Part shown: one piece after another, positions 34,401-43,470 of the stretch
How positions within the stretch are numbered: the first letter of the stretch is position 1
Layout: every line of letters begins with the position of its first letter
Source: Eonycteris spelaea
Taxonomy: Eukaryota; Chordata; Mammalia; Chiroptera; Pteropodidae
Length of the DNA stretch: 64,000 bases
Direction: 5' to 3'
Assembly (NCBI GenBank): GCA_003508835.1
Contig: PUFA01000077.1
Span: 5,532,001 to 5,596,000, forward strand
Notes under the pieces: model-generated
Databases searched by the model: none
What the model saw: only the letters and a program-made list of their open reading frames with translations
Told to the model about the DNA's origin: nothing
Translations under genes and position numbers: made by a program

Positions 34401-34494
34401 AAGGAGAAGGAGAAGGAGAAGGAGAAGGGAAGGGGAAGGGGAAGGGGAAGGGAAGGGGAAGGGGAAGGGGAAGGGGAAGGGGAAGGGGAAGGAA
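34401..34494 (+). repeat. (GGAGAA)n-(GGGGAA)n polypurine tract
   Basis: Begins as GGAGAA units, then becomes about ten GGGGAA-type units with one or two shortened ones. The plus strand is purine only. The minus strand encodes an artificial Pro-Leu/Pro-Phe run. Able in principle to form G-quadruplex or triplex structures. Confidence 0.95.
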
Positions 34495-35945
34495 AAAATT
34501 GTCTAAGACTGATTCCCCCCTGGGCCTTTCCCCTGTGGGCCTCGTCTCTCTAGTCTCGGGCCCCCTGCTCGATGCCACTGTGGGGTTCCCCAGGCAGGGG
34601 GACTGCACACTACACTACGCATTTGGTGACCACCCAGCCTGGACAGGCCCACCTCAGGCAGCGGCCGCCCACTTCACTGGCCAGTCACTGAGCTCACCGG
34701 TCGCATCTCACTCATGCTGCATGATGGGAAGGGCAATGTATCACTTGAAGTCTTGCATTGTGAACTCGAAGAGAACGGCTTCCTGACAAATTGCTCAAAG
34801 GGAGGCGCCACCCAAGGAAACAAAACATTCCCCCCGCCATCTGTCCGTCTCGCCCCCATGACACCTGCCTGCTTTCAGCACTTGCTAGCAGCCCAGCAGA
34901 AGCCGCGCGCGTGACGGGGCTGGATGAGAACGTTTGCTTGTAAACAGGGTACAGATGCCAAGACGTGTTAACTCTATTGGTATATAATAAATGGGGACCG
35001 GGAACAGCCAGCATGATGGCCTCTGAGCATGCAAAGCAAAGGAAGAGCGAAGCGATTTCTCAATACGACATGTGGGTCTTGCTTATAACGGTTGTTTCTC
35101 ATTCTGCTTATATATGAATAATAGTGATTTTTGTTTCATTAAAGATGAACTGAGCAAAGTGACCCATCTTGAAATGATCACCCATTCTGCAGGGAGGGAA
35201 CATGAGAGAGACCTAAAATCCTATTAGGCTGCCTTTATTCCAAACTCTCTTTGCATCGAGAGTATTTGCCAAAACGCATTAAATCCTATAAAAGCCCCAA
35301 GATGTACACTTTTGGCTCACACAGAGAGAGAGAGCCTCACTCTATTGGAAAAAGATGCTGCACACCTTCCATTTCCAAAGCAATCTTCTCAGAATGACAG
35401 GGCTGGGCAGGTCTGAAGGGACCGCACGGAGGAGGCTCCGCACCACAGCGTAAGGCCGAGGACGAGCCAGGCGAAGACACGAGCAACCCTGGAAAGTGGT
35501 GATGGGCCGCGCTGGCATGATGGCCGCAGGACCTGCCTGAGGAGATCAGGTCTCTAGGGAGACTATCTGGGTCGTAGGGAGGGTCCCAACCAGGCCTCCG
35601 TCTCCAATGGAGCTGCGGCCAACCACAAGGACAAATTCCGTAGGCTGATTAATTAACCTGCTTGGGTTCATCCAAGTTAATCACCAGGCATTATAAATGG
35701 CTATGATGTCCACGTCCTGCCCCGCTTTAAAATCTCTCCACAAGGCGTAGTCAAATCCCGCTGAGTCTGCTGGGTCTCCCTGCAGCTTTACCTCTCTTTT
35801 CTGTCTCTTTTTTTTTAAGCTGCAGGTGCATGTGCTTAGAGACTGGAATGCCCACCTGCCTCATGCAGGGTGGCCCCAGGATGTGACACAGATAGAGGCT
35901 CCCCCTTTCTTTCCCCCATCCTCTCATGTACGTATCTTTTTGTCA
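34495..35945. other. Repeat-poor, moderately GC-rich stretch
   Basis: About 1.45 kb without a confident interspersed repeat. Includes a NotI-type string (gcggccgc) near 34660, a short CG cluster near 34905, and an AT-rich homeodomain-like cluster at 35641-35690. CpGs are too sparse for a CpG island. Frames of up to 100 codons lack domains. Candidate regulatory DNA. Confidence 0.4.
35645..35682. promoter_or_regulatory. Candidate homeodomain/HNF1-like site pair
   Basis: 'tgattaattaacc' (35647-35659) and 'gttaatcacc' (35676-35685) give two GTTAAT-type half-sites about 20 bases apart, in opposite orientation, in repeat-free sequence. Pattern match only. Confidence 0.25.
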
Positions 35946-35949
35946 CCAC

Positions 35950-36125
35950 GTCCTTTCTCTGTGACCTTGACCTTGGGAAAGTTTCTTAACCTTTCTTTCT
36001 CTCAAATTCTTCATCTGTAAAATGGGGAACTATTAGTCTCTACTTCATAGGATCGTGGTCAAGTTCAAATGTATTCACGTAACAAAATAAAACCTTGGCT
36101 TAGTGATGGACACCACAAAGAGCCT
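35950..36125 (+). mobile_element. MIR SINE
   Basis: 'ttgggaaagtttcttaacct', 'aaattcttcatctgtaaaat' and 'ggggaactattagtctctac' give a clear plus-strand MIR core. A duplicated TGACCT lies at its start. Confidence 0.82.
35962..35973 (-). promoter_or_regulatory. MIR-borne AGGTCA direct repeat (TCAAGGTCA-type site)
   Basis: TGACCTTGACCT is an AGGTCA direct repeat without spacer on the minus strand. The downstream copy is preceded by TCA, giving the TCAAGGTCA monomer site used by ERR/SF1-type receptors. Formed where the MIR 'tgaccttgg' string meets its flank. Confidence 0.3.
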
Positions 36126-36184
36126 AATACATATTATCAGCTATTACCTTTTCTGTTACTTTGATTAATGTGGCCGTTGTTGCA

Positions 36185-36312
36185 ATTTTTCTCTGGGGAG
36201 CCTCAAGCTCCTTGAGGGCAGGGATGGTATTTTGTTCCTCTCTGTCCATCCCACAATGACGAGCACAACATCTTATGGATTCATGTCCAATAAATGCCAT
36301 CCCGGAAAAAAA
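36185..36312 (+). mobile_element. L2 LINE 3' end
   Basis: 'caagctccttgagggcaggg', 'ttgttcctctctgtccatcc' and 'ttcatgtccaataaatgcca' match the closing part of L2 in order. Confidence 0.8.
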
Positions 36313-36525
36313 GGAGAAGGGAAAGGAAAAGAGAAGACAGAAAGAGTAAGGTAGGGAAGGCAAGAAATAGAGAAGGAAGAGGGTAGACGACAAAAGCAGC
36401 CAACCTACAAAAGTAGGGAGCCATAGGAAGAGAAACTCACCTAGACGTGATGAAGGAAAAAAAGCAACCGAACTAATAGACAGGACGAAAGTCAGTGCAG
36501 GGTGGAGGCAGTTCAGAGACGGAAG
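36313..36525. other. Unassigned A/G-rich spacer
   Basis: Purine-rich (many gga/aga strings), no recognised repeat. Confidence 0.4.
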
Positions 36526-36527
36526 TG

Positions 36528-36668
36528 CTCAGCTGGGCTCTGCCACAGACGGACTGGCCCTGTCCATTAGCTTCTTTAGGCCTCGGCTTTCAGGTCTCTG
36601 AATAAAGGAGGCTGGGTGGCATGGTGGCTAAGGTTCCTTGCAACTGTAAACTGTCTATGCTTTAATGC
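36528..36668 (+). mobile_element. MIR SINE fragment
   Basis: 'gctgggctctgccacagacg', 'attagcttctttaggcctcg' and 'ggttccttgcaactgtaaac' follow the plus-strand MIR. Confidence 0.55.
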
Positions 36669-37715
36669 CAGGTAGCTGTCCTAAGTGGGGCGCTGGCCTC
36701 GTGGGGGATCCGGTAAAGAGCAGATGGTCCATAAGAATGTTTGTAGAGGGAGAGCAGGATGAGGGCATGATGACAATCACAGGAGGGGGAGACAGGTCCA
36801 CAGGCAAAAGACGGGGCATAGGAACAAAGTCAACCCAACTCCAGAATGAAAGCCACCTGATAGTCACCGAGCCTAAGGGTGTCTTCATGTGTTTTGTTTT
36901 AGAAAACCAGGTGGAAAATGTCCCCATCTCAGGGAGGAACAGAACGTGGCCAGTGTTTCAGAGCCGGTAACTCACATGGGAAAGGAAAACAGAAAATGGA
37001 AATTCACAGGTCTCTGACAACTTGGAGGTGCGAGGGCCAGCATGAACTGTGGAGCTGGAAGCCTTGGTGCAAGAGATTATGGATAAGCTTCGATGGACAG
37101 AGCCAAGAGGAATTAAAAAGAGGAGACCGGCAAAGCTAAGTTTTCTTCCCGGAAGCGTCTCATTGTGATTAAAGTCTAGCCTTTATACTTGGCTCTAATA
37201 TTTCCCCACCTCCCTCAACCCCTGCCAAAAAACCAAAAGCACCCTCTGATATCTGGATGCAGCCACTCTCTCAGGCTTGCCAAATTTTAGTAACCCCACC
37301 CTTTGCCTTAAAATACTGTTCTTGCCAATATTCTTCGGTTTCTCCCCAGCCCCTACGAACTGAAGATGACTGGAACAGTCCGACGGAGGCCACCTTGAAT
37401 TTGCCCGTGGGATCGCAGCCTGCAGCCCATCCCTGGGTGCAGCTCAAGGTCTTAGGAAGCCCGTTAGCACCCGAAGCTCTGAGCCCCAGGCTCCCGCCAG
37501 GCAGAGGAGTGCTTCACAGACTTCTCACGGATGTTGTCATCCGTCTGGGGTATGAGCCGTGGGCCAAATGGATGAACCGGGCCCTCGAATCCTCACCAGC
37601 TAAAATCCTCGGCTGACACCCAACAGCAGAGCGAGGGGGCGGGCCTTCCAGCTGTCACTCAGACTGGGATAACCTGCTCTGGCAGCGGAGAGGGACGTTG
37701 AGCCTCTGGCCTCCT
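36669..37715. other. Unassigned stretch, GC-rich at the right
   Basis: No repeat recognised. The longest frames (101 codons at 36665-36970 and 119 codons at 37257-37616) have no domain. The right half has scattered CpGs but no island. Confidence 0.4.
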
Positions 37716-37719
37716 TTCA

Positions 37720-38048
37720 TTTGGAATCTTTGCTCGTGTTCTTCCTTCTTTCTGGAATGTTCTAGCATCCCACCTCCATCTAGCTTTGACCTCTTCTTCA
37801 TCCATTACATCCCACCTAAGCCTCTCCTCCCCCAGAAAACCTTCCCTGACCACGCAGTCTGAGACAGGCTGTTTCCCATTACCACTTTCCTTTATGTCAA
37901 ACAGCTCGCTCTGCTCGCAAATATTCACTCATCGATATGGCCGTGAGCTCCAAAAGGACAAGGACCTGTCTTCTTGCTCGGAACCGTGCACATTGCCAGG
38001 TGCACATGGGCTCAGTAAACATTTGTTGAAAGAACAAAGAACTCTGAG
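37720..38048 (+). mobile_element. L2 LINE 3' end, long fragment
   Basis: 'ttctggaatgttctagcatc', 'cacctaagcctctcctcccc', 'aaaaccttccctgaccacgc', 'catatcgatgagt'-like text, then 'gagctccaaaaggacaagga' and 'aaacatttgttgaaagaaca' follow the L2 order to its end. The 98-codon frame at 37786-38082 is a translation of this repeat. Confidence 0.85.
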
Positions 38049-38098
38049 AGACGGAGAAGTGTCTAAAATGCCTACACACTGACCACAGGGCTCCGGGG

Positions 38099-38112
38099 CT
38101 GCCCTCCAGTGG
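38099..38112 (-). promoter_or_regulatory. Near-consensus CTCF core motif
   Basis: 'ctgccctccagtgg' (minus strand: ccactggagggcag) fits CCASYAGRKGGCRS at 13 of 14 positions; the exception is G for A at position 6. Lies just after an L2 fragment, in the same orientation as the perfect match at 42343. Confidence 0.4.
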
Positions 38113-38114
38113 AA

Positions 38115-39340
38115 GCAGGCAGCCCTAGCTCAGGGCCATCTCCTATCTGAACTCCTATCTGCCAACCCCTCATTCATGTAAACCCAGAGGGGCATGTTGA
38201 AACATTTACCACTTAAACTCCAAAGGGCTGGGTGCTCTGAAGAAGGAGTCTAAATATGGATAAAAGTAAACTTCGAAATACTATAAACCAAGGAACCTTG
38301 GCCAGATGAGATCAAGGGCCTGCAACTCCCTAAGGCACATCTTCAAAGGAGACCATTAATGCAGAAGGAAAGACTCCACAAAGCCACCACCGCACGTTCT
38401 GGCCTTCGCAGACATTTACCAAAAGAACAAGACGCCTGTAAATACCACGCCTCCGAAAGTGCTTTCAGAACAGCGCTAACATCGGATAAAGAGCCGTGGC
38501 AGAAGAGAACGCGTGGTTTTCAGAACTCTTGGGAGAATGGCCGGATTGTGTGGTTTATTGATAGGACAGCCAACCACAATAGAGCTAAAATTCATCACTA
38601 CCGGTGAATGAAAACAGTACATCTCGCAAGACAAACACACCTCGACTAGTCTGGAACAAGCCCGAAGAGCACTGAACCCCGACCACTGAGCCCTTGCGAT
38701 CGAGCCGCCGTGGTCAGCACAGAAGCACAATGAACCAGGCGTTTCTGTGACCAGCTCTGCTGCTGGGACGCAGCCCTTGGGAAGATCCCCACATCTGAGG
38801 CCACACGGCTCCCCTTCTGCGTGGTCTGATGGTTACTATTCAGAAAAGCCAGCATGTTCCAAGGTGTCAGACCCCACCTCTTAATGGGGGAATTTGCGGC
38901 CATTTTTAAGCAGCCTCATTCTGCATGACTAATCCTTATTCCCACCTTCGCCTTTCCGAGAAGCTCTTAAAATAACTTGTTCACTTTTTGGCCCTCCCTA
39001 TGACAAAACCGAGTTTATAGACTACCATAGAAGGATTTTTAATTTAAAAAAAAAAAAAAAAAGTCAAAATAATCGAGTATCTCAAGCCCTCTTGTGGCCC
39101 GGCCACCTGCAGGGTTCACGGGTGGCCAGTTGAGGACTCGGAAGGGCCCATGCTACAGTCCTCTCTCGCTACAACTGGCCTGCTGTGGTTCATGCAGAAC
39201 TTTCTCGGTCTGTGTCCCTGAGATGATCTCTTCCCTCAGGAAGAAATACAGGGGAAGCTGTCGGCGAGCAGTCAGCCTCCAGGGCGGGATGGGGGACGTG
39301 GGTGGGAGCCCCGCAGTGCCTACCGTGCTGCACGACTTCT
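38115..39340. other. Unassigned stretch
   Basis: No confident repeat apart from an A17 run at 39046-39062. Overlapping frames on both strands (82-88 codons) are chance. 38880-39040 is AT-rich and repeat-free. Confidence 0.4.
39046..39062 (+). repeat. (A)17 homopolymer
   Basis: Uninterrupted A run preceded by 'tttttaattt'. No element body recognised. Confidence 0.95.
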
Positions 39341-39349
39341 CTGAGCTTT

Positions 39350-39502
39350 ATCTCCGCTGATCTCCACACCGTTCACGTTGCCGTTGTCACCATTTTGCGA
39401 AGAAGGGAACTGAGGCTCAGAGAGGTTTAGTAACACACCCAGAGTCACACAGCAGATACAGGTCAGCGTGGTTCCCTCTTCTATACTAAACTGCCTCTCA
39501 GA
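39350..39502 (-). mobile_element. MIR SINE
   Basis: 'cgaagaagggaactgaggct', 'cagagaggtttagtaacaca' and 'cccagagtcacacagcagat' give a well-preserved minus-strand MIR core. Confidence 0.88.
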
Positions 39503-40190
39503 GGCCCCGAGAGAGTGAGCGACTTGTCAGAAGCCACCCAATAAACATCCGCGCCGCGATCGGATATAAAAGCACCGTCACCTCTGGCTTATCACCATGT
39601 TGTTCCTTCCAGCCTCTCCCACTGAGCTCTGTGCCTTGCAAAACGCGAAGCCTAATGAACAGCTTAACCAAAAACACTCGTGTTCTTTTGACTCAGCAGG
39701 GCAGACACTACAAGCTGTAAGTCAAAACATGTGTCATCTGCACTACACGTTAAGGCTCTCCCCAATCGGGGATCCTCTCTACCCCCAACAGTGTGGAAAC
39801 GACCCAGAGGAATCTCCTCAACATCAGATCGTGCTTTATACACGGAGGAGAATGAGCAGGGGACACACAGACTCCGCCAAGTGTAGCTCCACTGAGGCTC
39901 GCTGTTCCTGGAATTCTGCTTAAGATCAGAGCACTGGCTCGACTCGGGGGCGTGCAGCCTCCACAGAATGACGAGGCAGCAGCCTGAGTCAGGGGGTGAG
40001 TGTTCGCTAGGGTGAGGCTGGACCCTGGAGAGCGGCCCGTGCAGGTGGCGGGGATACACAGCATGCCCCCGGACGGGACGGTACATGGTGGTAGCGGGGA
40101 GAGTAAACACTCTGAAGCCATGAGTAAGTATTCGATCTACGCCCCCCACCCTCAATTCCTCTTATCACACCCACTGTAAAGGTGAGACTC
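39503..40190. other. Unassigned, relatively CpG-containing stretch
   Basis: Carries the longest open frame of the window (163 codons, minus strand, 39664-40155) and an overlapping 123-codon frame. Neither has a domain; they follow the low stop-codon density of GC-rich DNA. A TATAAAAG string at 39565 has no other promoter support. Confidence 0.4.
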
Positions 40191-40194
40191 TAGT

Positions 40195-40300
40195 GACAGG
40201 TCAGTCAAACAGGGTCACACAGCTCATGAGATCAGAGTCTAGATTCAACCCCTCCCGAACAGGCCAGACTCCAGAACCCCTTCCATCACAGCTCACAGCC
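40195..40300 (-). mobile_element. MIR SINE fragment
   Basis: 'cagggtcacacagctcatga', 'agagtctagattcaacccct' and 'aggccagactccagaacccc' match the head half of MIR on the minus strand. Confidence 0.6.
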
Positions 40301-40790
40301 TCCATCCGGTGCTGTGACGCACCCACTGCACACCGGGTCAGGTAAGCTGTGGGGCACGCTCCTTGCAGAGAGGCCTGTGCCCGGGTACATGCCACGTATT
40401 CGGGCCCTTGCACAGTGCCTGGCCCGGAATAAGCTCCCTCTGGAGTGGTCCAGGGCTTCGAGGGGGGACAGAAGCTACGTGCAGAAGGAAGGGTACGTGA
40501 CCGTCATGGGAGTGGTTTGCACAAAGGGCCATCTGGGTTCCTGGGCACGAGAAATTGCTGTGGGGCTTTCACAGACAGAACAGAAGTGGAAGGAGGTGTA
40601 GGAATAGCCGTGGCGAGGGGAGGTGAGGTCCAGGTAGAGCAACAGACATCAAGGCTCAGGGCACGACACGGTCAGAGGACAGCAAGTGGACGGTGGGAGG
40701 GCATTTGTGGTTCGTGTGAGGGAGAAAGCAGAGAGAAATATGGACAGGTTGGCTGGAGTCACACTTATCCTTGATTGCCAGGTTACTGAC
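40301..40790. other. Unassigned GC-rich stretch
   Basis: 'acagtgcctggcccggaata' near 40415 may be an L2/MIR remnant. Frames of 95 and 109 codons lack domains. Confidence 0.4.
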
Positions 40791-40809
40791 TTTTGGAAGG
40801 TTTTGGAAA

Positions 40810-41255
40810 CAACAAGTAAAATCTCCTAGGTGCTTCCTACATGCCAGATGCTGTTCTCACAATTCACTGCGGGATTTGTCAACCCGGGCACCACTTACAT
40901 TTTAGGGACGGATGACTTTTTGTCATGGGGGCTGTCCTAGGCACTGGAGGAAATTTAGCAACATTCTGGTCTCTACCCACTGGATGCCTGTAGCATCTCT
41001 GCCCCCAGTTGTGAGGATCAAAAATGTCCCCTGACATTGTCAGATGGCTTCTATGAGACAAAATCGCTCTTGCCAAGGCTGAGAGCCACCGTTTCACATA
41101 GATTATTTAATTTTTGCAACAACTCTATAAGGTAGTTACTACTGTTTGCTCTATTTTACTGGCAGGGAAACTGAGGCACGGAGAAGTTATATAATGTAAC
41201 CACAGTTACTGGGCTTGTAAGGGCAGAGTCAAGCCACTCAGCCAGGACAAAGCAA
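40810..41255 (-). mobile_element. MIR SINE split by a MER20 insertion
   Basis: The left part, 'aggtgcttcctacatgccag' and 'atgctgttctcac', runs to about 40869. The right part, 'cacatagattatttaatttt', 'gcaacaactctataaggtag' and 'ggcagggaaactgaggcacg', continues from about 41092. Joined in order they form one minus-strand MIR. Confidence 0.85.
40870..41091 (-). mobile_element. MER20 hAT-Charlie DNA transposon
   Basis: 'gggatttgtcaacccgggca', 'gactttttgtcatgggggct', 'ggtctctacccactggatgc', 'gtgaggatcaaaaatgtccc' and 'aaggctgagagccacc' follow the full length of MER20. Flanks 'attcactg' and 'tttcacat' share the five-base block TTCAC, consistent with a decayed 8-bp target duplication. Non-coding. 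Confidence 0.88.
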
Positions 41256-41560
41256 TTCAGAGCCTTCCTCACTGTGTTTCATTTAAATGTTAAAAATGCA
41301 AATGCAGTAAGCCTTAAACATTAAATTTTCAAAGCCAAATGTCATAAATCTTGTGCTGACAATTATGTAGAAATTCATATGAAGTTGCTTGACAACCAGT
41401 AATAGTACACCAAAAAAGTAATAATATAGGTTTAAATCAGAGAGGTGAAATTCTGGGAGCTTAATTTCTTTAATAGTATTGTCATATTTTTTAAATATAA
41501 GTAAAAGTTTTGATGGACTCTAGGCAATACCTCTAACATTATTTCTCCACCTATTTCTAA
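41256..41560. other. Unassigned AT-rich spacer
   Basis: No recognised repeat or exon. Confidence 0.4.
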
Positions 41561-41564
41561 GATC

Positions 41565-41735
41565 ATTGGCTAAAATCAGCTCAATCTGACTTATCCTCTG
41601 AGACTCAGCTCAGACATTACTTACTCCTCCAGGAAGTCCTCTCTGGCTTCTCCCTTGACCCACTCCTACCTTCGAAGTGGCTTCACATGCCCATCCTCGT
41701 TGCAGCCAGACAGCATCCTACAAAAGAGTCTCATT
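41565..41735 (+). mobile_element. L2 LINE fragment
   Basis: 'ctcagctcagacattactta', 'ctcctccaggaagtcctctc' and 'tggcttctcccttgaccc' match L2 before its last 200 bases. Confidence 0.75.
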
Positions 41736-41754
41736 GGGGTCATCATACTATAAT

Positions 41755-41925
41755 TGTTTTTCCTGCTTTATTGAAGTATGATTGACAAACTAAAGATGTA
41801 TATATATAAGTATACAGTGTGATGTTTGACATACATATACTTTGTGAAGTGATTAGCTCTCTATTCCACTTCTAGGCACAGGAGTCCCCTTCCCCTACAT
41901 CCACAGGACACATTCCCAGACTGCC
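41755..41925 (-). mobile_element. L1 3'-end fragment, minus strand
   Basis: 'gctttattgaagtatgattg', 'acaaactaaagatgtatata' and 'gtgatgtttgacatacatat' match the reverse complement of an old L1 3' end with 'caattatatctcaataaa'. Confidence 0.7.
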
Positions 41926-42290
41926 AAACTACCGATAGTGCCAAACACTGTACATACACACTGTTTTTTCCTATACGTACCTACCTGTGATAAAGTTAAA
42001 TTTAAAAATTAGGTACATTAAGAAATTAACAACTATAACTAGTAATAAAATAGAACAATTATAACATATTCTATAATAAAAGTTATATGAATGTGGTTTC
42101 TCTCGCTCACTCTCACACTTGCTCGCTCGCTCTCTCTGAAAATATCTGTTGTACTAAACTAACCTTTCTTCCTCCTGTGATAATATGAGATGATACAATG
42201 CCTGCGTCAAGGGATGAAGTGAGGTGAATGACGTAGGTGTTGTGATGTCACGTTAGGCTACTTCTGACCTTCTGACAGTAACAATCACTT
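41925..42290. mobile_element. Interspersed repeat of unresolved family
   Basis: 'ccaaactaccgatagtgcca', 'tacctgtgataaagttaaat', 'tataataaaagttatatgaa', 'gatgatacaatgcctgcgtc', 'gtgaggtgaatgacgtaggt' and 'cacgttaggctacttctgac' form an ordered set I recognise as a dispersed mammalian repeat, but I cannot name it. A CT-rich patch (ctcgctcactctc) lies at about 42100-42137. Confidence 0.5.
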
Positions 42291-42342
42291 GGTGGCTTCC
42301 CTGATGAATCCAAATAGCCAGCATCACTGCGCTTGTGTTTTG

Positions 42343-42356
42343 GCGCCCTCTGCTGG
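42343..42356 (-). promoter_or_regulatory. CTCF core motif, exact match
   Basis: 'gcgccctctgctgg' is ccagcagagggcgc on the minus strand, matching CCASYAGRKGGCRS at all 14 positions. One CpG lies inside the core, so binding could be methylation-sensitive. Just outside an unresolved repeat. The motif is seen directly; occupancy is inferred. Confidence 0.65.
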
Positions 42357-42359
42357 CCA

Positions 42360-42895
42360 TGAACTGAACTGCTGGGAATGCGTGTGCATGGGGGCAGGGG
42401 AGGAGAGCGAAGCCAAGTCAAGCCGCTCTTTACAATAAAATCACCCTAACTCCTAGGTCCGTGCCCTAGTTTCTTTTCTTTTTTAACACAGAGAAGCAGG
42501 AATGACTGCATTACAAGGCTGAGTGAAAGAAAAGCTTTAAGGGAAGAATATTCAAAATGAAAAGTGTTCATTCAAACAGTCTTATGAGCAAGTTGTGCGA
42601 GGCATCGTCATATCCATTTTCCTCATTTAATCCACTTTGTGCTGGCAGGACAGTGGTGTAGGCAAAACGGCAGCAGAGTGGGAGGCAGATAAGGAGCAAA
42701 GGTCACTGGAGTGCAGAAAGAGCAAACAACTCTTGCACACACACGTGCATACACACCTATTTTGGTACACTAATACATGGGTTCACTGGTTTTTAGAAAT
42801 GCTGCTTTCTAAAGCCCTTTATGTTTGACATTTCACATCAGAGAAGTGTTGGATGGTTGTTAATATGGTCAACAGAGCATCATAATGGGAGAGGA
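42360..42895. other. Unassigned stretch
   Basis: No confident repeat. A short CA-rich patch at about 42736-42755 and a possible worn MIR at 42590-42660. Confidence 0.4.
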
Positions 42896-42899
42896 GTGG

Positions 42900-43035
42900 A
42901 CCCTGGGGCAAGCACTTTATTTAACCTTATAAGATAGGAATCATCATCCCCATTTGCAAAATTCTTAAAGTTATGTAACTTGCCCTCAGTTACACAGCTG
43001 GTGTGTAACATAGGGGTTCAGAACGAGTTACCCCA
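42900..43035 (-). mobile_element. MIR SINE
   Basis: 'aaccttataagataggaatc', 'atcatccccatttgcaaaat', 'gtaacttgccctcagttaca' and 'cagctggtgtgtaacatagg' give a clear minus-strand MIR. Confidence 0.8.
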
Positions 43036-43470
43036 AGATGTGCCTCAGTGATACGTGGATTACTTTAAGCTAAAGGCAACTGAGACCCTGTGGGCTCAAG
43101 AGAAACTTCTGCTCCTTTCTTCACTATCCAGAAGGATTTAAATTAGGAGCCTGGCCCACAATATCAGGTATCACCAGAAATGACTTTTTGCCCACCTGTA
43201 TGACAGGGCAAACTAATAATTACTGAACATGTGATCTCTGCAAGGACCTTCTGAAGCCCCCAGGTGCAATTACCTCATTCCCCAGCTCAGAAAGTCTTAA
43301 CTACCTCAATTTCCCTTTCTGTCTCTGTCTGACTCTCTCACGTATGTAGGGTTCCCATACATGTGTATGTAATTAAATCTGGTCATTTTCTCTTGCTAAT
43401 CTGTCTCACGTCTATTTGAGTATTGGACCAGCCAGAAGAATTGTGAGGGTGAAGTCTCTGCTTCTCCTGC
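43036..43470 (+). mobile_element. ERVL-type LTR (LTR16-like)
   Basis: 'ctgagaccctgtgggctcaa', 'tctggtcattttctcttgct', 'aatctgtctcacgtctattt' and 'gaccagccagaagaattgtg' follow an ERVL-class LTR to its 3' end. Solitary and worn, with no proviral interior. Subfamily uncertain. Confidence 0.5.

Noticed and set aside
34396..34608. Minus-strand frame with a long Pro-Leu/Pro-Phe/Pro-Ser run resembling a proline-rich protein
   Set aside because: Direct translation of the GGGGAA/GGAGAA purine tract.
39541..39600. TATAAAAG string downstream of a CG-rich stretch, resembling a core promoter
   Set aside because: No CpG island, no credible downstream gene, and such strings occur by chance in 64 kb.
39664..40155. 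163-codon minus-strand open frame, the longest in the window
   Set aside because: GC-rich region with few stops, an overlapping 123-codon frame in another phase, no domain, no splice or promoter context.
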